Shown: positions 1 through 6,810 of the stretch, in pieces
Layout of the letters: every line of letters begins with the position of its first letter
Numbering within the stretch: the first letter of the stretch is position 1
Source: an uncultured Rhodospirillaceae bacterium
GTDB taxonomy: Bacteria; Pseudomonadota; Alphaproteobacteria; Rhodospirillales; Casp-alpha2
Assembly (NCBI GenBank): GCA_913048145.1
Contig: CAJWVP010000084.1
Span: 1-9,887 of the forward strand
Reading direction: 5' to 3'
DNA length: 9,887 nucleotides
The notes under the pieces: model-generated
What the model was told of the DNA's origin: nothing
Seen by the model: only the letters and a program-made list of their open reading frames with translations
Databases searched by the model: none
Position numbers and translations under genes: made by a program

Positions 1-60
1 ATCGTACCCCCCGGCAATATTCCCGCATCCAATGATCAGGACCGATAGCGGGTTAAGCAT
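1..60 (-). CDS. Gfo/Idh/MocA-type oxidoreductase, N-terminal 20 codons only
   Basis: Only the first 20 codons are in the window; the gene continues past the left edge. The reading begins MLNPLSVLIIGCGNIAGGYD, a beta strand followed by a GxGxxxGG dinucleotide-binding loop, the typical opening of Gfo/Idh/MocA NAD(P)-dependent sugar dehydrogenases. The ATG at 60-58 lies inside the last codons of the preceding cytidylyltransferase gene, giving an 8-nt overlap with its TAA stop. A good Shine-Dalgarno (GAGGCGG, 65-71) sits 4 nt upstream, so the start is convincing and translation is probably coupled. Family members oxidise or reduce sugars or nucleotide sugars, and are often found with SpsF-like proteins in flagellin- or polysaccharide-modification clusters. 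The substrate cannot be told from 20 residues. Other Rossmann families with the same loop remain possible. Confidence 0.72.
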   Translation of the reverse strand, partial: MLNPLSVLIIGCGNIAGGYD

Positions 61-796
61 GTTTCCGCCTCACATGCGCATTGAGTTCTGTAAGCGTCGG
101 ATTATCTTTCAGGACGGCTAAGATATCGGCCAGCGTAAAATTGGGATTGTTCGGATACAGGGTCTCAAAAATACGACGGATGAGTTCTAGATCCTCGGGT
201 GTATCTAGAGTTAATCCCAATCCTGGGTTAGTCAGCTCGGGTGGGCCGGGCATGTTCTTCAGGGAATAGATCTCCGGATGGCTATAGATGAAGATACTCA
301 CATGCTCATGATCTTCGGGATCAACGGTCCGGTCGGCAACGTCGGCCAGTACTTCGGTGGCAAATACCTGCGTGTCCATGCCTCTCGGGTAGGTACGCTC
401 TAGCACGTTAGACACGTAGTCGACCCCAGAAACTTGGTAGCCTCGGATGCAATCCTCGACAAGGACCGGGTCGATCAACGGGCAGTCGCCCGTCATTTCC
501 ACGATCACGTCAATGTCATACGCCCGGGCGGAATGCAGGACCCGAAGAAGCACATCATATTCGCTGCCCTGGAAGAACCCAACGCCCATGCGCTGCGCCA
601 GGTTTACGATTGGGACATCCGCGTCGTTGCCCGTGGTCGCGACGACAATCCCGTCAAGAGACGGCACCCGCTGGAGGCGTTCGATCATGTGCTGCAGCAT
701 CGGTTTGCCACAAGCCTCCATGAGGACCTTTCCCGGAAAACGGGATGATGTCATGCGGGCTTCAATGGTGGCGACGATGCGCTTGTTCTCAGCCAT
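53..796 (-). CDS. SpsF-family cytidylyltransferase-like protein, second copy
   Basis: This 247-residue protein has the nucleotidyltransferase fold of the SpsF/CMP-sugar synthetase group (COG1861 type). Visible motifs are the N-terminal nucleotide-binding loop EARMTSSRFPGKVL (residues 12-25), TGDCPLIDP (102-110) with its presumed metal or nucleotide-binding Asp, and LTLDTPEDLELI (195-206), the usual C-terminal acidic motif. Such enzymes activate a 2-keto sugar acid with CTP. It is clearly diverged from the paralogue at 3350-4099: the loop reads SSRFPGKV rather than STRLPGKV. The ATG at 796 is 6 nt after the pseI stop, with GAGGA (807-811) 10 nt upstream. It overlaps the following oxidoreductase gene, which suggests these two act together. 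Its exact substrate is unknown: it may activate a variant nonulosonate or another sugar acid, or be the true CMP-Pse synthetase. Confidence 0.88.
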   Translation of the reverse strand: MAENKRIVATIEARMTSSRFPGKVLMEACGKPMLQHMIERLQRVPSLDGIVVATTGNDADVPIVNLAQRMGVGFFQGSEYDVLLRVLHSARAYDIDVIVEMTGDCPLIDPVLVEDCIRGYQVSGVDYVSNVLERTYPRGMDTQVFATEVLADVADRTVDPEDHEHVSIFIYSHPEIYSLKNMPGPPELTNPGLGLTLDTPEDLELIRRIFETLYPNNPNFTLADILAVLKDNPTLTELNAHVRRKHA

Positions 797-802
797 GACC
801 CA

Positions 803-1864
803 TCAGTCCTCTTCCGCGATCATGTCCCAGGCCAATGGATCCCCCCGCTTCAAATCACGGATGGCATGGCGACCGAGAACGTCGGGCAGATGCTTTGGAG
901 GCAATCCGAGACCTGGGCGGATTGATCGCACGTTGTCTGCGCAAAAGGTTTCGCCGGCGGCAATGTCTGCGACCACATAAAGCGAACGCCGGAAGGTGGC
1001 GTTGCCCTGCTCGCTGCCCTTCGGGTCATAATGCACCTGACCAATAGCGGCCCACGCAGTACGGCAACCGTTCACCAGTTCCGTCAACTCCTCCGGTTCC
1101 AGTGAGAAGGCCGAATCCGGCCCGCCATCGGCGCGCCGCAGCGTGAAATGCTTCTCGATAAAACAGGCGCCCATGGCCACAGCCGCGACGGAGACCGCGA
1201 TCCCGTGCGTATGATCTGATAACCCGGGTACAATATCGAAGGCACGTGTCAAATCCCCCATAGTCATCAAGTTCGCGTCAGCGGGTTCGGTGGGATATCC
1301 GCTAACGCAATGCAAAACAATCAGGTCCTCCGCGCCGGCGTCACGGGCCGCAGCAACCGCTTCGGCGATCTCGTCCTTGTTGGCCAGGCCGGTCGACACG
1401 ATCATCGGCTTTCCGGTCCGCGCGACCCTTCGGATCAACGGCAGGTCGATCATCTCGAACGACGCGATCTTGTAGGCCGGTGCCTCCAGATCCTCCAAGA
1501 GGTCAACGGCCGTATCATCAAAAGGGGAGCTAAACACGGCCATGCCCAAATTACGGCCCTTCTCAAACAACAGGGCGTGCCAATCCCACGGCGTGTGCGC
1601 TTCTTGGTAGAGATCATGCAAAGATCGACCGTCCCACAATCCGCCCTCGATGACAAATCCGGGACCGTCATGATCGATGGTGATCGTATCGGCCATATAG
1701 GTTTGCAGCTTCACCGCGTCAGCGCCGGCCGCGGCGGCCGCTTCCATCAACGCCATGGCCCGGCCCAGATCGCCGTTATGGTTTCCCGACATTTCGGCTA
1801 CGATATAGGGTGGATGGCCGGCTCCGATGGTCCGGTCGGCAATTTTTAGGCACTTGGCGGACAT
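803..1864 (-). CDS. pseI: Pseudaminic acid synthase (PseI, NeuB family)
   Basis: The 353-residue product matches the NeuB/PseI/SpsE synthases in length and motifs. They condense a 6-deoxy-2,4-diacetamido-hexose with phosphoenolpyruvate to give the nine-carbon nonulosonate in the cytoplasm. The TIM barrel shows AEMSGNHNGDL (23-33), GADAVKLQTY (47-56), SSPFD (112-116), YKIASFE (131-137), GLSDHT (214-219) and EKHFTL (237-242). A C-terminal SAF (antifreeze-like) domain follows at about 290-350, with FRRSLY, IRPGLGLPP and LGR. The wording around WDGRSLHDLY, TPWDW and SAFSLEPEEL is that of PseI rather than sialate synthase; legionaminate synthase is the main alternative. The start ATG at 1864 has AGGAG (1874-1878) 9 nt upstream. 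It follows the PseG-PseH fusion after 56 nt and precedes the second SpsF gene by 6 nt. Confidence 0.93.
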   Translation of the reverse strand: MSAKCLKIADRTIGAGHPPYIVAEMSGNHNGDLGRAMALMEAAAAAGADAVKLQTYMADTITIDHDGPGFVIEGGLWDGRSLHDLYQEAHTPWDWHALLFEKGRNLGMAVFSSPFDDTAVDLLEDLEAPAYKIASFEMIDLPLIRRVARTGKPMIVSTGLANKDEIAEAVAAARDAGAEDLIVLHCVSGYPTEPADANLMTMGDLTRAFDIVPGLSDHTHGIAVSVAAVAMGACFIEKHFTLRRADGGPDSAFSLEPEELTELVNGCRTAWAAIGQVHYDPKGSEQGNATFRRSLYVVADIAAGETFCADNVRSIRPGLGLPPKHLPDVLGRHAIRDLKRGDPLAWDMIAEED

Positions 1865-1920
1865 AATTTGAGACTCCTAGCCGAAAAGCCTTTCGAGATT
1901 GCTAAAATACAGCGTTTCGC

Positions 1921-3348
1921 TCATTTTCGCATGACCCACGTGGTGAGGTCGTCAGTTTCATCGCGAAGCGTCATGCCGACGGCGGATGCGATCCGCGCCG
2001 ACGCTGGGTTTCCGACCCGGACCTCCGCCTGAATTTCCCCATCCAGATCCTCCACAATCCGCGCAACCATACGGCGGCCAAAGCCTTTCCCGCGGGCTTC
2101 CGGCGCAACCATCCAAGACAGCATCCACGCATCGCCACTGCGATCCGCGCGGATCGAACCTACGGGGCTTCCGTTCACTTCGGCGACCCTAATATCGCGG
2201 TTTGGATCAGCAAGGACGCCGTCAAGCCAACTCACATGACCCGCACGTTCAACAGGGGTCGTTGTCTTTGATTGGCGACGGGTTTCCTGATCATTGCGCC
2301 AAAGCAACAAGAGGTCCGCATCCGCCATGGTTGCCGAACGCAATGCTGGCGCATGCCCTTCGGCAAGATCACCTATGATGCCGGCCACCCTACCGGTTCC
2401 CAACCCGTCACACAATTGCGTGGCGCATCGCGACATGTCGGCGAGGTCCAGAGGTCGTCCAAGGGCATTAGCGAAGTCCTTTGCCGTTAAGTCGGCATGC
2501 CAGGCGAGGGACACGGCAGCGCCAAAGTCGCGCAATATGCGCGCATTGGCCCGCTGGTTATCGGCAGCAATAACACCGATGGTCGGCAGTCCGACCGCAC
2601 ATCGTTCCCAGGATGTGGTTCCGAAGGCGCCGATGGCAAGATCAACCTCGACCATAAGGCCAGCCATGTCGTCGACGTCGCACAACACGCGGCCGGGCGG
2701 CGACAACGCCGCAGCGGCATCACGAACGGAATCCAGGTGCGGCGCACCGGCACCCAGCACAACATCGACCTGCAGGCCCTTTCCAGCCAATCCCTCCAGG
2801 GCGCGAACGGTCAAGTTGTCCGAATCCGCGAACCCAAAAGCCACCAACACTCTCTGCACCGTCGTTAGCCTGCGCGCCGCCTGGGCGGCCTCGCGCATCG
2901 CGGCGAACTCCGGCCGCAAGAGGCCATGCAAGGGTCCAAGTAGCAAGCGGCACCCCGGCGGCACCAGCCCCGCATAGTCCCCCGTGCGTCGCCCCAGACC
3001 CTGGTCGATCAGGACGTCACAGTCATGCCGACGGTCGGCCAGATCGTCCAAGACCACGATGTGCCGGGCGATCTCTCGCCACGGTTTCTCATCACCGATA
3101 TCCAATCCGTAATGATCAACGATGACCGCGGTGACGGGCGCAAGCGCCGCCATATCATCCGGTGCGACGCAATCAGCAGCGCGGTCTGCCATGGCGCCGA
3201 CGGTCCCGAGGGTTTCCGGGCCAACGGCGAACCGGGAGGTCCATCCCCGTGCTTCCAGTTCTCGGGCTAAGGTTAAACACCGGACGGCGTGGCCGCCCCC
3301 GATCTCGGGGCCCGCATCAAATCGAAAGAGCGCGGTGTGGCCTGTCAT
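1921..3348 (-). CDS. pseG: PseG hydrolase fused to PseH-like GNAT acetyltransferase
   Basis: This is a 475-residue two-domain protein. Residues about 5-325 are PseG, the UDP-2,4-diacetamido-2,4,6-trideoxy-altropyranose hydrolase of the GT-B fold: FRFDAG (8-13), GGGHAVRC (17-24, with the family's catalytic-type His at 20), VIVDHYGLD (76-84), VLDDLADR (99-106) and IGAFGTTSWERCAVGLPT (239-256). Residues about 335-475 are a GNAT acetyltransferase starting LRSATMADAD, with the acetyl-CoA loop RGKGFG (419-424) and a late GNPASAR (446-452). This half is best read as PseH, which acetylates the C4 amine just before PseG acts. The frame stays open to 3672, but homology begins at MTGHTALFRFD, so the ATG at 3348 is chosen. 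It is 1 nt after the previous stop and has no strong Shine-Dalgarno, which suggests coupled translation. No separate pseH is visible in the window. Confidence 0.93.
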   Translation of the reverse strand: MTGHTALFRFDAGPEIGGGHAVRCLTLARELEARGWTSRFAVGPETLGTVGAMADRAADCVAPDDMAALAPVTAVIVDHYGLDIGDEKPWREIARHIVVLDDLADRRHDCDVLIDQGLGRRTGDYAGLVPPGCRLLLGPLHGLLRPEFAAMREAAQAARRLTTVQRVLVAFGFADSDNLTVRALEGLAGKGLQVDVVLGAGAPHLDSVRDAAAALSPPGRVLCDVDDMAGLMVEVDLAIGAFGTTSWERCAVGLPTIGVIAADNQRANARILRDFGAAVSLAWHADLTAKDFANALGRPLDLADMSRCATQLCDGLGTGRVAGIIGDLAEGHAPALRSATMADADLLLLWRNDQETRRQSKTTTPVERAGHVSWLDGVLADPNRDIRVAEVNGSPVGSIRADRSGDAWMLSWMVAPEARGKGFGRRMVARIVEDLDGEIQAEVRVGNPASARIASAVGMTLRDETDDLTTWVMRK

Positions 3349-3349
3349 A

Positions 3350-4099
3350 TCAGCTTTCCCGAATGGGCTTCTTCGCGCCTTCAAACCGATCCTGCCGGGT
3401 ATTGATGGCGGTGAGGGACGGGTCCGCGGCAACAACGGCCAACGGCGTCTCGTATCCGTAGGCGGCCGGGCCGTCGGGCAAACGCGGCCAAAGCGCTTCG
3501 AAGAACGCCCAGTCTCGGGCGTTATCCAACGTCCAGCGAAGATGGTCCATCCGTTCGCCGGGGCACTCCAGATTGACCTTTCGTGCCTCGGAGTGGTTGC
3601 GCACGTAGGGCATGACGTGCTCGCGTTCGAATTTCTTGTCGGCTTCCCACGCGGCGCGCTCAAGCCAGGCAAAAGTCACCACCTCACAGTCCAGGCCATG
3701 CGGCCAACTGGGCGGCATGTTGTTGGTGGCAAAATCGGCATCCTCGCGCGCCCTGAGGGCCAGAACCTGTCCACATACGTCCGGATCAAGAAGCGGGCAA
3801 TCGCTCGTGGCCCGCAGGATGATGTCCGCGTTGGTGGCACGTGCGGCCTGATAATACCGATCTAGAACGTCGCCCTCAGAACCGCGGAAAACGGTTGCCC
3901 CGGCGCGCATGGCCTCGGCGGCGATGGCCTCACAGTCGGCCGTATCCGGGATCGCGCAACAGACTTCGCTGACGCCGGGCACGGCCTGAGCACGGCGCAA
4001 TACGTGGTCCAAAACAGTGTCCGATCCCAGCCGCAAAAGCACCTTTCCAGGCAGTCGCGTCGACGCCATGCGGGCCTGAATGATACAAACCGTCTTCAC
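3350..4099 (-). CDS. SpsF-family CMP-sugar synthetase in the PseF position
   Basis: This 249-residue protein is of the SpsF cytidylyltransferase family. The nucleotide-binding loop IIQARMASTRLPGKVLL lies at residues 6-22, TSDCPLLDP at 98-106 and LRWTLDNARDW at 187-197. It lacks the PARGGSKR loop of classical PseF/NeuA, but lies between pseC and pseG, as SpsF belongs with SpsC and SpsG in Bacillus sps operons. It is thus the best candidate to make CMP-pseudaminate. The start is a GTG at 4099-4097, overlapping the pseC stop by 4 nt (GTGA). An in-frame ATG at 4129 would add ten residues (MSDGGIGGWR) that do not resemble the family and would overlap pseC by 34 nt. GTG is preferred because family members begin about five residues before IIQAR, although the Shine-Dalgarno is poor (G-rich run at 4107-4111). 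Confidence 0.9.
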   Translation of the reverse strand: MKTVCIIQARMASTRLPGKVLLRLGSDTVLDHVLRRAQAVPGVSEVCCAIPDTADCEAIAAEAMRAGATVFRGSEGDVLDRYYQAARATNADIILRATSDCPLLDPDVCGQVLALRAREDADFATNNMPPSWPHGLDCEVVTFAWLERAAWEADKKFEREHVMPYVRNHSEARKVNLECPGERMDHLRWTLDNARDWAFFEALWPRLPDGPAAYGYETPLAVVAADPSLTAINTRQDRFEGAKKPIRES

Positions 4100-5304
4100 C
4101 CGCCAGCCCCCAATACCTCCGTCAGACATTGCAGTACATAATCCACATCATCCGGGGTCATGCCGACCTGAAGCGGCAGGGTCAGAATACGGTCATAGTA
4201 CGCATCCGCACCGGTGAGGGTCGTTTCACCGTACCGCTGCCGATAGTAAGGTTGGCGGTTGACGGGCAAATAGTGAACCTGGGTTCCGATCCCCTTGGTG
4301 GCCAGCTCGCGCATAACGGCGGCGCGATCAGTCCCGGCCTGGGCGAAATCGATGAGGACGACGCATATGTGCCAGGACGGCCGGCACCCCAGCACGGCCG
4401 GCACAGGGTGCACCACCGGCGCCAAGGTCCTAAGGCGATCACGGTAATGAGCCATCAAGTGATCACGGTCGGCGACAAACTGATCGAGTTTCCCAAGCTG
4501 GCTGAGTCCAAGCGCACAGTGGATCGCACTGGCCCGGTAGTTGAAACCTAGCTCCGACATCTCGTAATACCAAGGGTTGGCGTCGCCCGCAGTATCTAGC
4601 GCCTGCGCGTGCTCTTGAAACTCGTCCACCTCTCGGGTCATGCCGATGTTTCGGAACCGGCGCAGTCGCCGCGCCAAGCTCGCGTCGTTGGAGGTCAAGG
4701 CGCCTCCCTCACCCATTGCGACGGTCTTCACCGGATGAAAGGAGAAGATCGCTATGTCGGAGAATGCGCAACTGCCGACCGGAACCATCTCATTCGCCGG
4801 GCCTTGATGAGCGCCGCCCAGAGCATGGCAGGCATCTTCGACAATGGGTAGAGTTGTTGAGGCACGGAGCGCGGCCATATCCGAAGTCTGGCCGTTGATA
4901 TGAACGGGAAACACCGCTTTGGCCTTTGGACCGGCCCGTTCCAACGCGTCGGTCAGGGTGTCAGGGGTCATCAATCCCGTATCGGGATCCACGTCGGCAA
5001 AGGTGACCTCAGCGCCCACACAGCGCGCCGCGTTGGCCGTGGCCAGGAACGTCATGGCGGACACCACTGCATGATCGCCCGGTCGCAGGTCCAGCGCCAT
5101 CGCCGCCAAATGCAGAGCAGATGTCCCACTGGAGCACGAGACCGCATGCTTGGCACCGGTGATATCCGCAAGTTTTGCCTCAAAGGCCTCAACCACCGGG
5201 CCAGTGGTCAGAAAATCGCTCTTAAGCACATCGGCAACGGCGGCGATGTCATCGTCTTCGATACGTTGACGGCCGTAACGAAGAAAGGGCCGATCCATAC
5301 TCAT
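4096..5304 (-). CDS. pseC: UDP-4-amino-4,6-dideoxy-GlcNAc-type aminotransferase (PseC)
   Basis: This 402-residue PLP enzyme is of the DegT/DnrJ/EryC1 sugar aminotransferase family. It puts an amine on C4 of the keto sugar made by PseB, using glutamate as usual donor. Seen here are the N-terminal RPFLRYGRQRI, the phosphate-binding SSGTSALHLA (58-67), DVDPDTG (104-110), VEDACHALG (155-163) with the Asp that pairs to the PLP nitrogen, and SFHPVKTVAMGEGG (188-201), whose Lys193 is the expected Schiff-base lysine. The details of that loop and the neighbourhood fit PseC, the second step of the pseudaminate route. PglE/legionaminate aminotransferases are relatives but less likely beside PseB. The ATG at 5304 is 3 nt after the pseB stop; a second ATG two codons on (5298) is equally possible. 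No clear Shine-Dalgarno is visible. Confidence 0.93.
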   Translation of the reverse strand: MSMDRPFLRYGRQRIEDDDIAAVADVLKSDFLTTGPVVEAFEAKLADITGAKHAVSCSSGTSALHLAAMALDLRPGDHAVVSAMTFLATANAARCVGAEVTFADVDPDTGLMTPDTLTDALERAGPKAKAVFPVHINGQTSDMAALRASTTLPIVEDACHALGGAHQGPANEMVPVGSCAFSDIAIFSFHPVKTVAMGEGGALTSNDASLARRLRRFRNIGMTREVDEFQEHAQALDTAGDANPWYYEMSELGFNYRASAIHCALGLSQLGKLDQFVADRDHLMAHYRDRLRTLAPVVHPVPAVLGCRPSWHICVVLIDFAQAGTDRAAVMRELATKGIGTQVHYLPVNRQPYYRQRYGETTLTGADAYYDRILTLPLQVGMTPDDVDYVLQCLTEVLGAGG

Positions 5305-5307
5305 AGC

Positions 5308-6336
5308 TCAGTCTTTCGACGTACTGGCCACCAACTCGTGCAGGCCCGCGTCGTCAAGCCATTCCGTGTTGTTGTCGCTAGCGTAGCGGAAGCCGTCCTC
5401 GACAGGTGCTGCCCCATCACGAAGGACGTGGCCGGTCCAGGCAACGGGATTGGGCTCGATCACGTATCGGTCGGAGAATTCGACGGTGTTGCGCGCGTCA
5501 TCTTCGGTGATCATGACTTCATGAAGCTTCTCGCCGGGGCGGATACCGATAATCTTGACCTTGCCGCCGGGCGACAGAGCCGCGGCTAGGTCCGTGATCT
5601 TCATGGACGGGATCTTCGGGATGAAGATTTCCCCACCGCGCATCATATCGAGGCAGGACAGGACGAACTCGACGCCTTGCTCCAGGGTGATCCAGAATCG
5701 GGTCATGCGGGCATCTGTGACCGGTAGTTCGGTCGTTCCCTCCGTGACCAACCGCTGATATAGAGGCACCACGCTGCCGCGCGACCCAACCACATTTCCA
5801 TAGCGCACACAGCAGAATACGGTACCACCATCGCCACTGAGTTGGTTAGCTGCCGTAAAAATTTTATCTGAAGCCAATTTCGATGCGCCATAGAGGTTGA
5901 TCGGGTTGCAGGCCTTGTCCGTGGACAATGCAACCAAGCGTTCTACCCCTTCAGTAATACACGCCATGACCAGGTTTTCAGCACCAAGGACGTTCGTGTG
6001 GATGCACTCGGTTGGATTGTACTCGGCCGCCGGCACCTGTTTCAGCGCCGCGGCGTGGATCACCGTATCAATGCCGCGAAGCGCCATCTTCAGACGGTCC
6101 AGATCCCGCACGTCACCCAGGAAATAACGCAGACAGCGATGTTCATTGGGATCAAATTTCTGCTGCATTTCGTATTGCTTGAGTTCATCGCGCGAATAGA
6201 TGGCTAAGCGCTTTGGCTTGTAGCGAGCCAATACCATCTCAACGAATTTATGCCCAAACGAACCGGTGCCGCCCGTGATAAGGACGGACCGACCGTCTAG
6301 TGACAAGGAATGCTCATAAGTTCCTAGGCTCGACAC
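5308..6336 (-). CDS. pseB: UDP-GlcNAc 4,6-dehydratase (inverting), PseB
   Basis: This 342-residue extended short-chain dehydrogenase converts UDP-GlcNAc to the UDP-4-keto-6-deoxy-AltNAc sugar, the first committed step. The NADP loop is ITGGTGSFG (20-28). YSRDELKQYEMQ (47-58), GDVRDLDRL (74-82) and AALKQVPAAEYNP (96-108) are signature stretches of the soluble PseB/FlaA1 type, with no membrane segments. The catalytic group is STDKACNPINLYGASK (138-153): Asp140, Lys141 and Tyr149. RPGEKLHE (266-273) is also typical. The first codon is GTG at 6336-6334, with GAGGTG (6345-6350) 8 nt upstream. This gives about 14 residues before the family's usual start (LDGRSVLITGG); a TTG further in is the alternative. 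It heads the tightly packed pse genes. Confidence 0.95.
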   Translation of the reverse strand: MSSLGTYEHSLSLDGRSVLITGGTGSFGHKFVEMVLARYKPKRLAIYSRDELKQYEMQQKFDPNEHRCLRYFLGDVRDLDRLKMALRGIDTVIHAAALKQVPAAEYNPTECIHTNVLGAENLVMACITEGVERLVALSTDKACNPINLYGASKLASDKIFTAANQLSGDGGTVFCCVRYGNVVGSRGSVVPLYQRLVTEGTTELPVTDARMTRFWITLEQGVEFVLSCLDMMRGGEIFIPKIPSMKITDLAAALSPGGKVKIIGIRPGEKLHEVMITEDDARNTVEFSDRYVIEPNPVAWTGHVLRDGAAPVEDGFRYASDNNTEWLDDAGLHELVASTSKD

Positions 6337-6396
6337 AGGGACGGCACCTCAATATAGGTCAATCAAATAGGTTTTCGCGGGCCCGACGCGGAAAGC

Positions 6397-6660
6397 TTAA
6401 CCGTGACCACTCGTTTCCGTATCTTCATCCGGAGAGGCGTCACCGATATTTTCGGCTGTCTGCTTGATTAGCAGGCTGGCATGTTCCGGGCCAAAAATCT
6501 CGCCCAACTTGTTGGATGTCGCGGACAACGCGACCAGGACCATGGTTTCCGGCGCAACGCCTCGTTTCAGGGCCTCATCCCACATGGCCAGATACCACTC
6601 GACAGCAACGGCGGTTTGTTCCTCATCACTCAATTCATTTGGTGCATCAGCTTCGGACAT
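6397..6660 (-). CDS. Small acidic hypothetical protein, 87 aa
   Basis: I do not recognise this protein. It is 87 residues long and strongly acidic at both ends (MSEADAPNELSDEEQ at the start, ASPDEDTETSG near the end). The middle looks helical: VAVEWYLAMWDEALKRGVAP, then VLVALSATSNKLGEIFG and ASLLIKQTAENIG. It has no signal peptide, transmembrane segment or cysteine, so it is probably cytosolic. The ATG at 6660 has an excellent Shine-Dalgarno, GAGGAG (6669-6674), 8 nt upstream, which strongly supports it as a real gene. It lies in the same direction between the glycosyltransferase (150 nt upstream) and pseB (60 nt downstream). It recalls small helical proteins with a WDEAL.RGV-like stretch in alphaproteobacteria, but that is only an impression. 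A role as an adaptor or regulator of the cluster is possible, not shown. Confidence 0.8.
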   Translation of the reverse strand: MSEADAPNELSDEEQTAVAVEWYLAMWDEALKRGVAPETMVLVALSATSNKLGEIFGPEHASLLIKQTAENIGDASPDEDTETSGHG

Positions 6661-6704
6661 TTCTTCAACTCCTCACAGGCCACCAGCTCCGGCCGTAATC
6701 AGCT

Positions 6705-6724
6705 GCGCGCGGGGCGGCGCGCGC
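6705..6724. repeat. GC-only inverted repeat in a gap
   Basis: GCGCGC at 6705-6710 can pair with GCGCGC at 6717-6722 or 6719-6724 around a G-rich loop. It lies between the glycosyltransferase stop (6811) and the small acidic gene (6660). No T run follows on the minus strand, so it is not a classic rho-independent terminator. It could slow or attenuate transcription, or simply be a low-complexity GC patch. No convincing -35/-10 pair was found in the 150-nt gap. Confidence 0.25.
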
Positions 6725-6810
6725 TATTAGTTACCTTGCCATCAATGCCTTACATTATGGTTAATGGATAGCACGCATGACGCTGGCTTGTCATCCGGGA
6801 CGTCGCGCAC

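Noticed and set aside
447..980. Plus-strand frames opposite the SpsF2 and pseI genes
   Set aside because: Shadow frames with odd Arg/Ser-rich composition opposite well supported genes.
1882..1895. Small hairpin (CGAAA-AGCC-TTTCG) in the gap between pseG and pseI
   Set aside because: Only a 5-bp stem with no T run; too weak to call a terminator or regulatory element.
3349..3672. Upstream extension of the PseG frame to a TTG at 3672
   Set aside because: The extra 108 residues lie fully inside the SpsF gene in another frame and are Arg/Pro-rich and unlike PseG; homology starts at the ATG at 3348.
6337..6396. TATATT box upstream of pseB as a -10 element
   Set aside because: No acceptable -35 sequence lies 16-18 nt upstream; an isolated box is not enough.
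6775..6793. ATGAC/GTCAT inverted repeat after the glycosyltransferase stop
   Set aside because: A 5-bp stem with an 8-nt loop and no T tract is not a convincing terminator.
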